Assembly: GCA_000827265.1 (NCBI GenBank)
Contig: KN834844.1
Coordinates: 78,706 to 142,705, forward strand
DNA: 64,000 nucleotides
Source of the DNA: Collybiopsis luxurians FD-317 M1
Lineage: Eukaryota > Basidiomycota > Agaricomycetes > Agaricales > Omphalotaceae
Direction of reading: 5' to 3'
In this document: piece by piece, positions 11,396 to 23,293 of the stretch
How positions within the stretch are numbered: position 1 is the stretch's first letter
Layout of the letters: every line of letters begins with the position of its first letter
The notes under the pieces: generated by a model
Told to the model about the DNA's origin: nothing
Seen by the model: the letters and a program-made list of their open reading frames with translations, nothing else
Databases searched by the model: none
Translations under genes and position numbers: made by a program

Positions 11396-12361
11396 ATGCG
11401 TTTCAATATCCAAAAACCACTTCTTGTCTTGAGCTTGATGTTGGTAGTCAGTTGGGCTCTACCACACGTCGTGCGTGTGGTCAAGCAATACCCAGACGTG
11501 CGTCGCTATCATCCAGAATCAAGTTCATCCCTCTGAACAACTTATCACCTGCAGGCTAAATGGATCCTTCAAGAGTACGAACACACTCTGACTCCTGCTG
11601 ACAAGAATGCCCTCAGTAAGCTTCCGACTAAACGCTCAGAGTGCACCTATGACCAACAACTACCCGCAGAAAAGAAACTGACTGGCGTTCAACTCGGTTC
11701 ACTCTTCTCCGAGGACGGATTGAACAACAACGGGCTGTACACCTTCAAAGCTCCCTACAAGGGTCATCCCGCCGACAGTATCATCCTCAAAACCTTGAAA
11801 GCCGCGAACGATGAAGCTTGCGGGGAGGTCAAGGCACTGGGGGTGAGAAATCAGTTGGTAGATTCGGGAATGTTCAAAGTCAAGAATAAGGAAGAGCCTG
11901 TTATTATCATGAAGAAGGTATCCGGTGGACCATTGATGCACGAGCCAGCGTACAAGGCTACGAAGGACCACGATGCGAAGGATAAGATGAAGCAGGAGGC
12001 GATCGATTTAATGTGCCAGAAAGTGGCTCATGAAGTTCAGACGCATGGTATTTTGCATCAGTACGTCCTTTCCAGTCCTACGGGCCCTTTTCCGAGATGC
12101 TTATTCTATTCATTGTAGCGACAATCGTATAGAAAACATCCATGTCATGATGTCCGGCAACAAAGTCGTCGGAGTGGAACCCACTGACTACGGCACTTTT
12201 GAGCTGTTCACTGCCGACAAATCGACTCCGATAGATGTGATTGTGAGTCCTCCCTTTTTTTTAGAGCTTTTTAACGTCATTTCACCAACATCGTGTAGGT
12301 TGCTTTCTGTAAAAAGCATTGGACCCCCGTCGACTGGTTTGTCCAGGCTGATTTCGAATAA
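11396..12361 (+). CDS. small secreted kinase-fold protein
   Basis: Five exons (11396-11497, 11555-11615, 11670-12060, 12119-12242, 12299-12361) splice in frame to 246 residues. The N-terminus MRFNIQKPLLVLSLMLVVSW is a strong signal peptide. The order of kinase-fold hallmarks is visible: a Gly/Asn-rich loop GLNNNGLYTFK (71-81), a strand with Lys95 (SIILKTL), a helix with Glu107 (CGEVKAL), a hinge-like PVIIMKKVSGGPL, a catalytic-loop-like HHDNRIENI (184-192) and TDYG (207-210) in place of DFG. The protein ends about 36 residues after DYG, so most of a normal kinase C-lobe is absent. Kinase activity is inference. The gene converges on a DUF6534 relic at 12.66-13.97 kb, and two further copies are broken (23142-30790 and 51955-58722). 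Confidence 0.8.
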
Positions 12362-12655
12362 TTCTCCTGCCGGTATTTGGAAACTCGGATCTAATGTTAT
12401 ATATGGTTGGACGCTGATTACTGATAAATGCATGAGTAAACTGGGGTCCATTCAGTCCCTTGGTGACTTGATGTTATTTGCTCTTTGTTGAGAACTTGCG
12501 AATGGTTCATCGAGTCCTCAGCAGAACACGGTCTTTCAGACCAACAGTGCAACTATCTGATAGTACTATCATAGTAGCAAGCGTCAGGTCCCTAAACACC
12601 GAGGGCTATCCTCGTCCTCTCCACCCTCTCTCTCCACTTTTCTCAACTCGACATT
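12362..12655. other. 3' flank shared between module copies
   Basis: The spacer between the kinase-like gene and the DUF6534 relic is recognisably homologous to about 30790-31060 (shared block gggctatc..cgtc..tccac..cctctctctccac). This shows that the duplicated unit included both genes and their spacer. Confidence 0.6.
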
Positions 12656-13974
12656 CGTGATAATCAGAAGATGGCGTGCGCCACCAAGTGTTATTCTACT
12701 TACTTCATCAACCCCAGTCCATGCCAGAAGAAGCCGACGACACGACAGAACCGGAACTCGCGAAAATGGTATTGACTTGGATGAAGATATCGATGTTTCT
12801 CGTCATGCCTGTGCCTGTACCCATGCCGATGCCAGTACTAGTGCCGAAGGTAAGGTTGGGCTTCGAGCTGTGAAAGACCAACTATTGAAAGGGGAAAAAA
12901 AAAGAAAAAAACACCGTTATGCATGCAGATACGATACAAATTCGAACGAAGATAAACCCATCGTCCACTAACTTTCGACCTAGCACCCCTTCCCCCCTGT
13001 CCCCCTCCCCCTTCCTGACACCTCATCTTCACCCTTCCCCGTCCATTCAACTTTCCCTCCCCAAGACTAATCCCGCCCACCTCCTCATCCCGTTTCTCAA
13101 CGTCAACGTCATCCCCACCCCATTCGCTATTCTCATCCTCCTCATCTTCGTCACCTGTAACCGTAGACGTATGTATCCCCTCCGCAGCCCGCCGGATCGC
13201 TTTGCGCGCGTTGAGTGTGGTGAGGAGGGACTTGGTGTATACTTGAAAAGGAATCGAGCTAACAGAGGCGCAGCGACGATCTACTACATACACATAACCA
13301 TAACCATAAACATTCATTCATTCATCAGAATCGTCATTCGCTACGATCGTACACATGGCCATACGGATACGCACCGAAATGAGGGACGCCACGGCGCAGA
13401 CTGTGAACATTGAAAAAGAGAAAAAGGCCTGTTTAACTTTCGGACCCACAAACTCGAGTGAATCCTGAATCGTGGCCCAGCAGATAAAGAGATGGACACC
13501 AACTCACCTCATCAAACCACCCGTATTTACCGCGAAAGTCCTCTACACCAAAACATTATACATAAGGCATCAGCACCCCCGTGAAAGTTGAGCCCGACCA
13601 CTCCAGCAAACTCAGAAACTTACGACTTTATCATCGGACCAAGGCATACACACAAAATCAAGTCAAATCAGATATCTCACTTTCCAAACACATCCCCCCA
13701 AAAAGACACATCATAACGGAAAATCACTCAAAACACTCGCAAGATCTCCGGCCGCAGCGAGGGCGTTGACGGTGACGGTAATGGTGACGGAGAGACCCTG
13801 GATTTTGGAAAGATATACGAGATAATCGCGTAAACTTTTTTGTTTCCCGCAGAGTGGTTAACCAAACGCACGAACGTTAAAATAGAACGAAATCGGACGA
13901 GCCCATCACAGACGCTGCGACGAGGGGAGGGAGATGAGGGGAGAGAAAAAAAGAAGAGAAGGAAAGAGAAGCAA
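12656..13974 (-). pseudogene. 5'-deleted DUF6534 gene (module copy 1)
   Basis: Homologous to the 3' part of the DUF6534 gene at 31890-34926. It keeps the NSLLATLNARKAIRRAAEGIHTS-type block (reading SLLTTLNARKAIRRAAEGIH here), the acidic tail, the Lys/Gly-rich basic stretch and, near 13750-13770, the block encoding the VTVNALAAAGD helix. At about 13975 the sequence jumps directly to the gene's upstream flank (compare about 35365), so the exons for the N-terminal membrane spans are deleted. It sits tail-to-tail with the intact kinase-like gene. It cannot make a full membrane protein. Confidence 0.8.
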
Positions 13975-15637
13975 GCTTGTTACGTTGGTCACGAATGACG
14001 CGAGGCAACGCGTTCTGTGACTGTCCAAAGTTAAACGTTAAAAGCTGCACAGCGCTGTTGCGTGCCTTCTCTCTATAAATTGGAGCTTCAAGAACTCTAG
14101 CTGTGATGTATACCGCATATTAACAGTCCTTTATGCGTACGCCTGGCTGCTAAAATGGATTTTAGTCATTTCGGAGGTTCCTGAAAGTTGCCTCTTCTCG
14201 CCGACGGCACCATGCGCTCTCATTCAAAAATATTCCAAAGCAGATCTCCCTAAATCCATATTCTTTAATTAAATCTCTCCATTTCTACCTGTCTGCTCGA
14301 ATCATTTGATGACGCACATACATCCGAGTTCACATTTCCCGACCTCACGGCGACGGCATATTGATTTGAAATCATTGATTGGAACAGAGGATCGAGCAGG
14401 AATTCGCACTGTACTCTTGACCAAGTACAGCTTTCTTCGCTCTTTTCCGTTGGAGCTGCAAGTTCAGGATCCACGATCAATCATCGAGTCCACCTCCAAA
14501 GCCACTCGACCCATTCAGCCGCCCAATTGGTGGCACCACATCGTTACCACCTAGATTGTTAACGCGTCAGCCATTAATTTTACTAACCTAAAGACCTCCC
14601 TCATTCAAATCAGATAAATCCCAGCTTCTAGTCTAAGTAGTTCCCTCCCTTGAATCTTTTCCATTCCTAAAAAATTCAAACCCAGCACGCAACCTGATCT
14701 AACTTGTTGCTATCCCATGCAAACTCCGCTCATCGAATCTATAATTCAGAACGGCATTTGTCTCTCCCTCCTGGAAGAAACACAAGAACGTTCCGCGCGG
14801 GCTCGCAACTCAACCTTCCATGCTCTAGCTTCGATATTAATCTTCCCTCGGACTCTAAATATGAACGAAGGAATGAACGACTCGGACTCGGAGGGAAGTG
14901 GAAAGTAGCAGAAGGGGGTCCGTGAAGTTGTCCGTTCTTCTCTCGGACGCTATTAATATGATACTACCCACCTATCGATAGTACTTATCAATTCCGATTC
15001 CAATTCCAATTGATCCATATGATAACTCCATAATCACTAGTCTGCTTCAAACCAGGTACCCTCGAACTCAATTGATTACAGTGGGCAATCTTCAGCTACA
15101 TCACTGCGCCATTTCTTTTTTTTTTGAGGAACGTTATGTCTCAGGAGAATCAACAAAGTTGACCACCCTGGACTGTTAAACTTGCAAGGCTATGCGCCGA
15201 GCGAATTCTTAGCAATATAGAAGTTCGCAGATTTGTCATCATATCTCTTGGGATTGTTGGATTTTAAGGCCTGAGGGATGAGAAAGAACAAAAAATATGT
15301 ATAGGTAGGGAACCCGTGGCAAATGCACGATGGTTCCGTATCGAATACAGGCAATCCATATATACTGATTACTGAAAAATAAATGGCCGCGCCCTGACGG
15401 CGGGTTCTCGGACTGATATCCGTTAACTCCACCAGGGATCTGCTCCGTAAATGGTTTTGTGCCTCAAGTTCACCGTGAAATCATATTAAACAGTAAATAT
15501 GTGTCTTTCGACACTGTATTGAAGAGGTATTAGTGCAGGAACCACTCTGGATATATGCTAGAGTAACAACCATAGCAACCATCACTACTTATCTAACCTC
15601 GGGTCTGGTCCTGACAAGATCCAACGTTGGCCTGACT
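13975..15637. repeat. duplicated upstream flank of DUF6534 gene, copy A
   Basis: Aligns with about 35365-36786: shared blocks include gttctgtgactgt near the start, gaattggtg/caattggtgg, a (aattcc)n tract near 14995/36430, and gtaacaaccatag...ccaacgttggcctgact at the end. It has no convincing gene. Copy A has a roughly 300-bp block near 15130-15435 that is absent from copy B. The match ends exactly after cctgact, where copy A enters a copia fragment. Confidence 0.8.
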
Positions 15638-16345
15638 ACCAAATCCGAATATGCGACCGCCACACATGCTACCAAAGAAGGACTCTGGCTTTGCTCTCTC
15701 ATCTCCCAAATTTTCCATGCCCTTCAAGGCCCAATGACTCTTTTCTCTGATAATCAGTCTGCCATTGCACTTGCCAAGGATCACCATTACCACGCTCGTA
15801 CAAAACACATCAACATTCGTTATCACTTTATTCACTGGGTTGCGCATGAGGGAAGTATTAGGTTAGTGTATTGTCCAATTGACACGATGATTGCAGATGT
15901 GTTGACAAAGGCATTGCCTTTGGCTAAGGTAAAGCACTTTGCAACTGAGTTTAGACTAGGCTCACTTTGAGGGGGTGTGTTGGAGGATGCACCACATTGA
16001 GTATCAGGCAAAGCAGCTCTAGTCGCGAACTCTCATATCTTTGATTTCTATCCATGATTCTCACCTTGTATCACTTTTATTTATGGTACTCCCTATTTGT
16101 TCTTCCTATCTTACTGCACAGATACTCCACGGAAGTATTTCCTATTTAGTATATATAGACAGCTACTTCTAGAGCTACCTTAGAGTCTTTATTATCCTCT
16201 GAGGTGAGCATAGCTTTTACTTTACTTTTTTAATGTTGTACTCATCAGTATCTTATAGTGACATTCATTGTACTTCGTTAGGTATTTAATATAGAGTCTT
16301 TATTATCCTCTGAGTGATATTCATTGTACTTTGTTAGCTCTCACA
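15638..16345 (+). mobile_element. Ty1/copia 3' end (RNase H tail plus LTR), 5'-truncated
   Basis: The frame from TKSEYATATHATKEGLWL through LFSDNQSAIALAKDHHYHAR, TKHINIRYHFIHWV and VLTKALPLAKVKHF is the diagnostic copia RNase H C-terminus. After the stop comes a polypurine tract (tttgagggggtg), and an LTR begins at about 15978 (tgttggagg...). Within the LTR, agagtctttattatcctctg occurs twice (near 16186 and 16292). The element starts abruptly in RNase H, so gag, integrase and most of RT are missing. It is immediately followed by a caspase-gene fragment. Confidence 0.85.
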
Positions 16346-16662
16346 AACTTCAGTATAAGCCGACTTTCGCCAAGGACTTGGGGAGTGCTGACCCCTCAAT
16401 TTGGATGCACGGTGAGCTCCTCATTCCACTCGACCTTGATAGTGACTCACACCCTCTTTCATATGGAGTAGATGCAGAAGTGAGTTATGTGAAGGCCTTC
16501 CTGACCTTGGAATACATTGATCTCTCCCATATCACACGTTCCTCACCCTTTTGCCCTCCACCCCACGGATAACCCATTCTTGTTTCACAACCTGGGCCAC
16601 CTCAGATAGTGTAGTCCAGTGGTAAAGCACATTCGCCGATAGTAAAGCACCTGGAGCATGGT
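16346..16662 (+). pseudogene. caspase-family gene last-exon fragment
   Basis: Nearly identical to the last exon of the caspase-family gene at 37305-39848. It starts at the exact exon boundary (aacttcagtataagcc), continues through DPSI, GELLIPLDLDSDSHPL and VDAEVSYVK, then stops at a TAA where the intact gene reads PPLYEYPI. The copia LTR ends directly against the exon start. The fragment is too short to have function. Confidence 0.85.
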
Positions 16663-18370
16663 ATACAGGTGCACTGCTGGATTGAGATTCCTCAGTAGGT
16701 CGCACCCGGACCCTTAAAGTGAGCAAATCAATGATGAATGAGGCTACACACTCAGCTTCTGTAACCTCTGTGATTTGCGGAGAATCCTCAGCCCAATTCT
16801 GTATGGCTGCATTCCTCTGTACAGCCCAAAGTAAACTGATGTTCTTTATGCCCAATCCTTCTGATAATGATGATGTAATTTCTCCACCTTCAGATGAACT
16901 GGCCTCTGAATCCACCGAAGATACACGCGACACCGGAACCGTAGATGAGTGCGAGGGAACTGGCATAGGCAACGTCATCAATCTCGGCTCTATTTTCCCT
17001 GAATCACTGTTGAATTTGTAAACAACCTTTGGATGATTCCGCTGCCCGCACGCTCAACACTTTTCCTTCCTGTCCCTCACCCTCACCCCCATTGTTTCTG
17101 TCCACCAAAAGCTTATGCAAAACATCCGGACCCAGACCCAGCTCATCCAACTCCAAAACAACTTGACTAGTAAGATTCTTCAGCTGCGACATCGGAAATT
17201 TGAATTTAAAAAGCAATTTGTTCAATTTTTTGGACATTGCATTTTATCAGACCGAGAGAAACATTAATAGCAGGTACACAGGAGTACATAGAAAGTGCGC
17301 GGGCATACCTATTTGGTGACAGTGAAGGGAGCTCATCCTCACCTGTCCGAGTTGAAATACTGTTTTGATATCCACATTCAGCTCGAGTACTATGCATGTA
17401 GTAGTATAATAAATTTTTCTTTCACTCCTTCTTGCTCATCATACTAGGAGTACTCATTGTCATTGCCCTCCCCTCATGTACCCTTTACACTCATCTCCCT
17501 CCCTGTGTTTCCATACACTTTGGTTTCATTTTTCATATCTTATTTCCTGTACACGCTTCTCCCTTGTTCATATTTTTCTCACGCCAATTGTAATCTATAA
17601 TGGCCTTTAGATCGGTTTTTCTGGCTAGACAATGCCGTGGTTTGAACCTGAGACAATCAGCAACTAGTCATGTTAGCGAACAGATTGTGATTTGAAGTTA
17701 CCCATAATGGTCCCAGTGTGATGGCCAGTGTTACTTCCTGAATATTGTGGGGTTGCCAAATAGAATTATCCCTCCAGAGGTAGGATGAAACAAAAGGGAA
17801 ATGAGAGCAATTATCAGGTGCCTTACAACAACACAAGAATCATCCTCCTGTACCTGATAAGATACATTATACACCCCTGTCTCTGTAGAACTTTGAATCT
17901 TTAGTGCTGTACTGGTTACTATAAATTTAATTAATGATGCAAAATGATGAGTTGAAAACCTTTGAGTCCCACAATGCTCAAATGAGTCATGACCACTGGC
18001 TTCTTTTACCCTACAGAGATTCTCACCAGATTTACATTATAAATGATGGCTTAGAGATCTAATATCATCATAATCCAGAACCTAGCCACTAACTATCTAA
18101 TGGGGTAACCTTTATTGATGTAAATGACCGACATCCAATTAATCTGAGACTATTATGAAGAGTTATCCATAGAGAGTCAGCTAGCGAATGGCCTTCGTAT
18201 TGATATGGTGGAAATAGCTGGAGAGGTACTGGGATGTTAAAGGATTCCTTCCCTTCACTGTCTAGAAATCTCATGCAAAATCCAACAGCAGTAATGTCCC
18301 AAAAGTTTTTCATATACTGTTTTGTTTGAGGTTGATGCTACATAGTGGATCCAGCCACGTCAGACTGCAG
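16663..18370. other. unrecognised minus-strand frames and intergenic sequence
   Basis: Minus frames at 16532-16981 (Ser-rich, SSVDSEASSSEGGEITSS) and 17004-17237 (LKNLTSQVVLELDELGLG) could be two parts of one decayed coding sequence. I do not recognise the family, and the first frame overlaps the caspase fragment antisense. 17400-18370 holds no supported gene. Confidence 0.3.
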
Positions 18371-20159
18371 TCATAAAACTTTGCCATCCCACACCTGATA
18401 ATTGCCCATAGTAGAGGCCGGGAGAAATTGATCACGGAGGTCAATAAACTCTCCCAGAAGCACACAATAATATTGCTCATATTGATGAAAGCTCCCATCC
18501 ATGATTCCAAGAAAGCTAAAAATGTGAGTCATAGCAGCATAAACATTGAAAAGCTGGAGTTTAGATAAAAGTTCATCGCTGCCATTTCCTTTTATACAAT
18601 GACTTGCCCAATTCTTGCATGCAAGTTTACACAATTCGGGGCTGTAATTACCATTTCTCCAATGACCAGTGAGAGGCCGATATTGTTCTACAAATATGAT
18701 ATCCAGAAAGCGCTGGGCTAGATAACTGTGCCAAGTTGGTTTGTGAATGAAGAAATGCAATGATCTATTCGGGTTAAGGAGAAATTCTTGGAAAGAGGCA
18801 TGAGCAAATTTTAAGCCAGATTCAAGGGGCGACGGGCTTTGAAAGAGAGAATGAACCCCAGATAGTGCAGCCCGGACTGTTCCGAGGGGCATACAAAGAA
18901 GAGTTAGGAAGCTATCCATGTCTACCATCATAATTTCATCCTTGGTAACAATAAGAACTCCAAGTATGCGAAGAAGTAGAGCAGCGTTTTTGTTTGTTGA
19001 CAGAATTTGGTGGTAGAGTGCATCGAGCTCAGCAAGGGGTGATGTAGTTTCTTCACCCTCCATCTCTTCTTTCCAGAGTCCAAGTACGATATCCAATCTA
19101 TCTGCTGGTACTGCACTATCATCATCAATGTATTTGAGCACCGTTGACGGATAAACAAACTGGCCCGACGATTTCGAGACAAGGGTTTCAATCTGGCTCG
19201 AAGATGGCCAAGGACAAGTAATGTGTTCCATTGTGGACAAGTGGCGATGTAGAACTTTGCGAAATCGATCCTGGAGGAGTTTTTGGATATCAATGGAAGC
19301 TTGATATGTATTGTCAAGGGACATCCAGTGACAGATGCCCTCAAAATAAGAGCTGCTGAATGCCTCTTTGATCCGAGGCTCAGGCCTACTGGTTATCAGA
19401 ATTCGGAATGGAAGGATATGGTTCTGCATTGCGCATGCTAGGATGAAGAGTATACGCTGTTGAGTATTGCTATCAGAGCATTCATCTAGACCATCTACGA
19501 TCAATATTTTGCCCCTCAATGTTAGCGATGAGTTGGGGGCTCGGATTGCCTCCAGACATGGTGTAAGTATCAATGTATTGAACTGAGTCTCAATAGATGA
19601 TGTGAGGTCAGCAAAATTTTTCGGAACTGCCAGGTTAATAATTGAGCGCAATTCGGGTATGGCAGCTACTAGCTGCAAGGATATCGTGGTGAACAGTTGT
19701 TGAGCATTGTTACGGGAAGGATCTGAGTGCCAGAAAAAGAAAGCTGCTGCTAAGCTCTTGTCTCTTGCTAGTGATTCAGCCAGGGTTTGAGCAATCGCGG
19801 ACTTTCCAGCTCCGGCAGGTCCATAAAGCCATCGCACAGGTTCAGAATTGCCAGAATCCGAATGAGTCCAACTTCTCAGATCCTCCAAAATGGATTTCCA
19901 CGTCCCAGGATGGCATTTTGGAGGTGGGAAACGAGCTTCTGCATTAAGTAGGGCTGAGGAAGAGCTGTGGCGAAACAACTCGAGGAGACCTGCGGCCGTG
20001 ATAATTTCATGTGAGTCAATTAGTTCACTGGAAGCGTGCAGCAAACACACCTATTTCACCTGCTTCAAATGATATACCAATGTTATTAAAGGTCCCTCCT
20101 CCAATTGTAAATTTTTGAGAGCCAGCAAACATCTGAGAGTTCAACCTTGAGAGGCTCAT
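18371..20159 (-). CDS. NACHT-domain NLR-like NTPase
   Basis: Exon 1 (20159-20060) and exon 2 (19989-18371) with a 70-nt intron give 572 residues in frame. The N-terminus is short and holds SQKFTIGGGTFNNIG, the Gly-rich motif common before NACHT in agaricomycete NLRs. After the linker (RFPPPKCHPGTWKSILEDL) comes Walker A GPAGAGKSAIAQT, FFFWHSDPSRNNA, Walker B ILIVDGLDEC and the sensor ITSRPEPRI. The rest is a helical region with FAHASFQEFLL. No TPR, ankyrin or WD repeats follow. Fungal NLRs are linked to heterokaryon incompatibility and regulated cell death. ATPase residues are intact. The sensing partner cannot be deduced. Confidence 0.92.
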
Positions 20160-22200
20160 AATGAAGACAATGCTATATTTACTAGCATAAAAATTAGACC
20201 GGAGGCATAGGCCAGATGCAACCCTCACATCACTTACATTTCAGAGCACACGCACCGTCGCAAGCAATGTTACTGGGGTATTGGATCAAACTAGGCAGGC
20301 AAAAAGCAGTAGATGGTCAGGGTCTAAGTTGTGGAAAGTATGGCTGCATTGGTATGGGCGGCATGAAGCACGTGTTTTCCACAAGTTATTTTCATGCTAT
20401 TAGCTCGTTTTACTCGACCGTTTGCCTTATGCTGTACATATAGTAGCTACAGGTCAAACGAACTCGTTCCTTTTCTCCAGCTCGCTCTACTTTTCACATG
20501 GGTGTCTGGAAGTAGAAGAGAGGCTCTAATTACGGTAGGCGGGAATGCCACGGTTCATTTTCAAAAATTGTTTCCAGTTTGATGGCTGCTACCAATGCCG
20601 AGGGTTTTAAGGTCTAGCAGCCCGGGCGCCTATGCTAACCATTTTACGTCCAAGTCCTACCTTTTTGATGTTCTGCCGTAGCTAAAACAAATCCCTCCGC
20701 ATAAAGAGAACGGGGAACAATGGAACAATGATATGGTTTGGAATGACTGCAAGATCGGTCATTGCAAGAATCCTGACTTAAGGGAAAAGGCACAGACCGG
20801 AAGAAGTTATGTGTGTATTCTCCTGAGATAGGTATTTCATGGCCTTTCTCATCTTTTTCTTTGACCACGTTCAACGTTGCCAGTGTAGATGAAATATAAA
20901 GCTAAACAGTGTTTGTTTAGCAATGCAATTCCAATTTCCACTTTTGTAAGGTGGAATGGGGTCACATCCTCAGTATATTTTGCTGTGTCCAGTATTATCT
21001 CCCATTGTTCGTCTTCATCAGATCCTTGATTCCCATATCGAACCTGTCTAGGTACATTACTTGGTCCTGGAGGTACGGAGTCTTCAGATTCTGATGAAGC
21101 CCATGGTGTGTCACATCTCACAACCTGTCGATTATTGTAAGGATTTGATTTGGGTCAGATATGAGCCTATGTGGGAAAAAATTATTGTACTTGACATTGC
21201 CCTATGGGTTGTAAAAATCCGGTACGCCCGTGGTAACAGGAAGGGTACCATGGCTGTATCCGATGAGGTTAAAGCTTAAGATGATGATTAGGCAGATAAA
21301 GTCTTTTACAAAGGTGTGTTTTTGAGAGCATTGTTTGGTGTCGGTTATTTTTTTTTCCCCTGTCTTTTACGCACTTGGGGTTAATGTCGAAACTGACCTT
21401 TGATATCCACCAAATGTGTTTGGCAATCTCTTGATTTTCACTACTCGGTTGTTGAAGTTGATGTGTGACAGTGTGTCTATGGACTGGGTCACGGCAGGTG
21501 GAGGGGAGGAGACGTTAGAGGATTTAAAGAAGCGGTTTCCCGCTGGTTCTGAAGATGAATGTCGATGCTGGTGTTGGTGCCGATGGCAAGGGAGAGGGCA
21601 ATTAGCGAGCCTGCAAGTCAGCCAGAGTTCGTCGAGGAGAACGACAGCGATGGGTCGGGGGAGGGTATGTATGATTTGATTTCAAGAATTTGAAGCATTT
21701 GATGTTGTGTGTGAGTGGGAGTGTAGATGATTACATATCGAAGATATTAGGCTCGGAGGGAGCCTAAGTGCCCAGTTTATTGCCACCATTTATTCCATCA
21801 TCATTGCCAAATCCAAACCCAGGCTATATCGCTACTGCCACATAGTAACAATTTGTCATATACTATCCTTACAACAGTTGCAAATGCATCTACATCTATA
21901 TCTGTGTTTCCCTCTTCAATGGAACTCTTGAAGAGTATTTTAATGCAAGATTTGATTCATGCTTTCAAATCTCAAGCCATCATTTTAAGAAGCTTGATTT
22001 TGGAAACAAACTGGATCACCTGAAGGTCAATAGAGACATGATGAATGGCAAACTAGTTATTTCAATTTTTGGGCTTCATTGTAGTGCACTCTGAGATGCA
22101 AGGGTGAATTTCAATTTAACAACAAAATATTCCGAATTACCGCATGTAGCTAACTTGTCAGTTCAAATGCACCAAAACAGGTCTGTCTGTACATCTTCAG
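20160..22200. other. intergenic, no recognised gene
   Basis: Short unrelated frames only (for example 20849-21121 minus, acidic, and 21416-21679 plus). The 20.2-20.4 kb part contains the upstream region of the NLR gene. CpG content falls toward the right, as in the transposon-rich parts. Confidence 0.4.
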
Positions 22201-22224
22201 ACTCGTACTCGCAATGTGCAAAGT

Positions 22225-22610
22225 GTGATGGCTGAAACATTATGCTACATTGCATAACTGTGGCATGACAATGTTGTCAGCTAGAGACTGAACTAATGAA
22301 AATTTTTGCTACAGTTGTGTCCAAGTCATGGCTGTAGCATAACATGCATTTCTGAACAGGGATGCTACAGTTGTGTCCCACCACTGCTGAAGTAAAAATT
22401 CCTGGCAGTCATAACTCAATTTTTGAACACTACTGTGGTACCCTAGTGATAGCTGTAGTATTATAATTCAGTCCAGGGAAACTGCCAGTTAATCATTCAA
22501 ATATGCTACAGGGTACAATGATTGTGTCTCAGTCCTGACTGCAGCATAAGGGTTCAGTCAACTGTTGACTGTATTTATAGGACAATATACTGCAGCTGCA
22601 ATGTACTAAC
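22225..22610. repeat. array of degenerate small palindromes (gctacag...ctgtagc)
   Basis: The words gctacag and ctgtagc recur as inverted pairs: near 22308-22340 gctacagttgtgtcc is followed by ggctgtagcat, and again near 22364-22378, with decayed versions near 22440-22460, 22503-22550 and 22590. Spacing is about 50-70 bp. No coding potential. It may be the eroded interior of a hairpin repeat or a small satellite. Confidence 0.5.
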
Positions 22611-22619
22611 CTTTGAAAT

Positions 22620-23141
22620 GGCCAGCCTATATTAGTTGTAGCTTTCTCAGATTTTAAACTGGAGGCAGGATCCTGAATAATATAGGGCATAACGGCCAGA
22701 ATGTATAAGTGAACCAGTTGTGATTATGTCCATATTGAGCTGGAGCGTGCAAGCAGGAAGTAATCGCAGCAAATTATTCACTGAAATTCTATTCTGTACA
22801 CAGATCATGCAGAAGATCATAGTTCAAATATTGAGATCTTCCAGGGAGGTAGGTTTGACACGAAATAGTGTGCATACGCTTTTGTGTTCCCCTCGCCGTT
22901 CCTGCAGGTTCAACCGGATTCTACGTGCTATTGCAATAAAACAGTACTTCAGTTGTTTTTCTATCAAATAATTGATGTTATTATTTATAATATCGCGATA
23001 GTTTATGTATTTCAGTGTGTAAGAGAAGGATTGAATGCTGAAATGAATGAGCCCCCCCGCAGGACCCAACTATTGTATGCGTGAGACTGATACATTGTGT
23101 CCGCGGTACCTATTTGACAGCATTACACTTGAAATGTATTC
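22620..23141. other. AT-rich intergenic stretch
   Basis: No gene or repeat recognised. It ends where the truncated second kinase-like copy begins inside what was exon 3. Confidence 0.4.
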
Positions 23142-23293
23142 CATGCGAAGGATAAGATGAAGCAAGAGGCAATTGATTTGATCTGCCAGAAAGTGGCTCA
23201 TGAAACCCAGACACATGGCATCTTGCATCAGTATATCCTTCCCAACCTATCCACCCTTTGAACAGATTCTTATTCTATTCATTGTAGTGACAA
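23142..23293 (+). pseudogene. kinase-like copy 2, exon 3 end plus intron
   Basis: Matches 11962-12124 of the intact gene (gcgaaggataagatgaag..., then the HGILHQ-encoding end and the following intron with its acceptor ttcattgtag). It begins mid-exon, so signal peptide and N-lobe are absent. The match breaks after gacaat, where a TIR transposon is inserted, and resumes at 28916. Confidence 0.85.
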
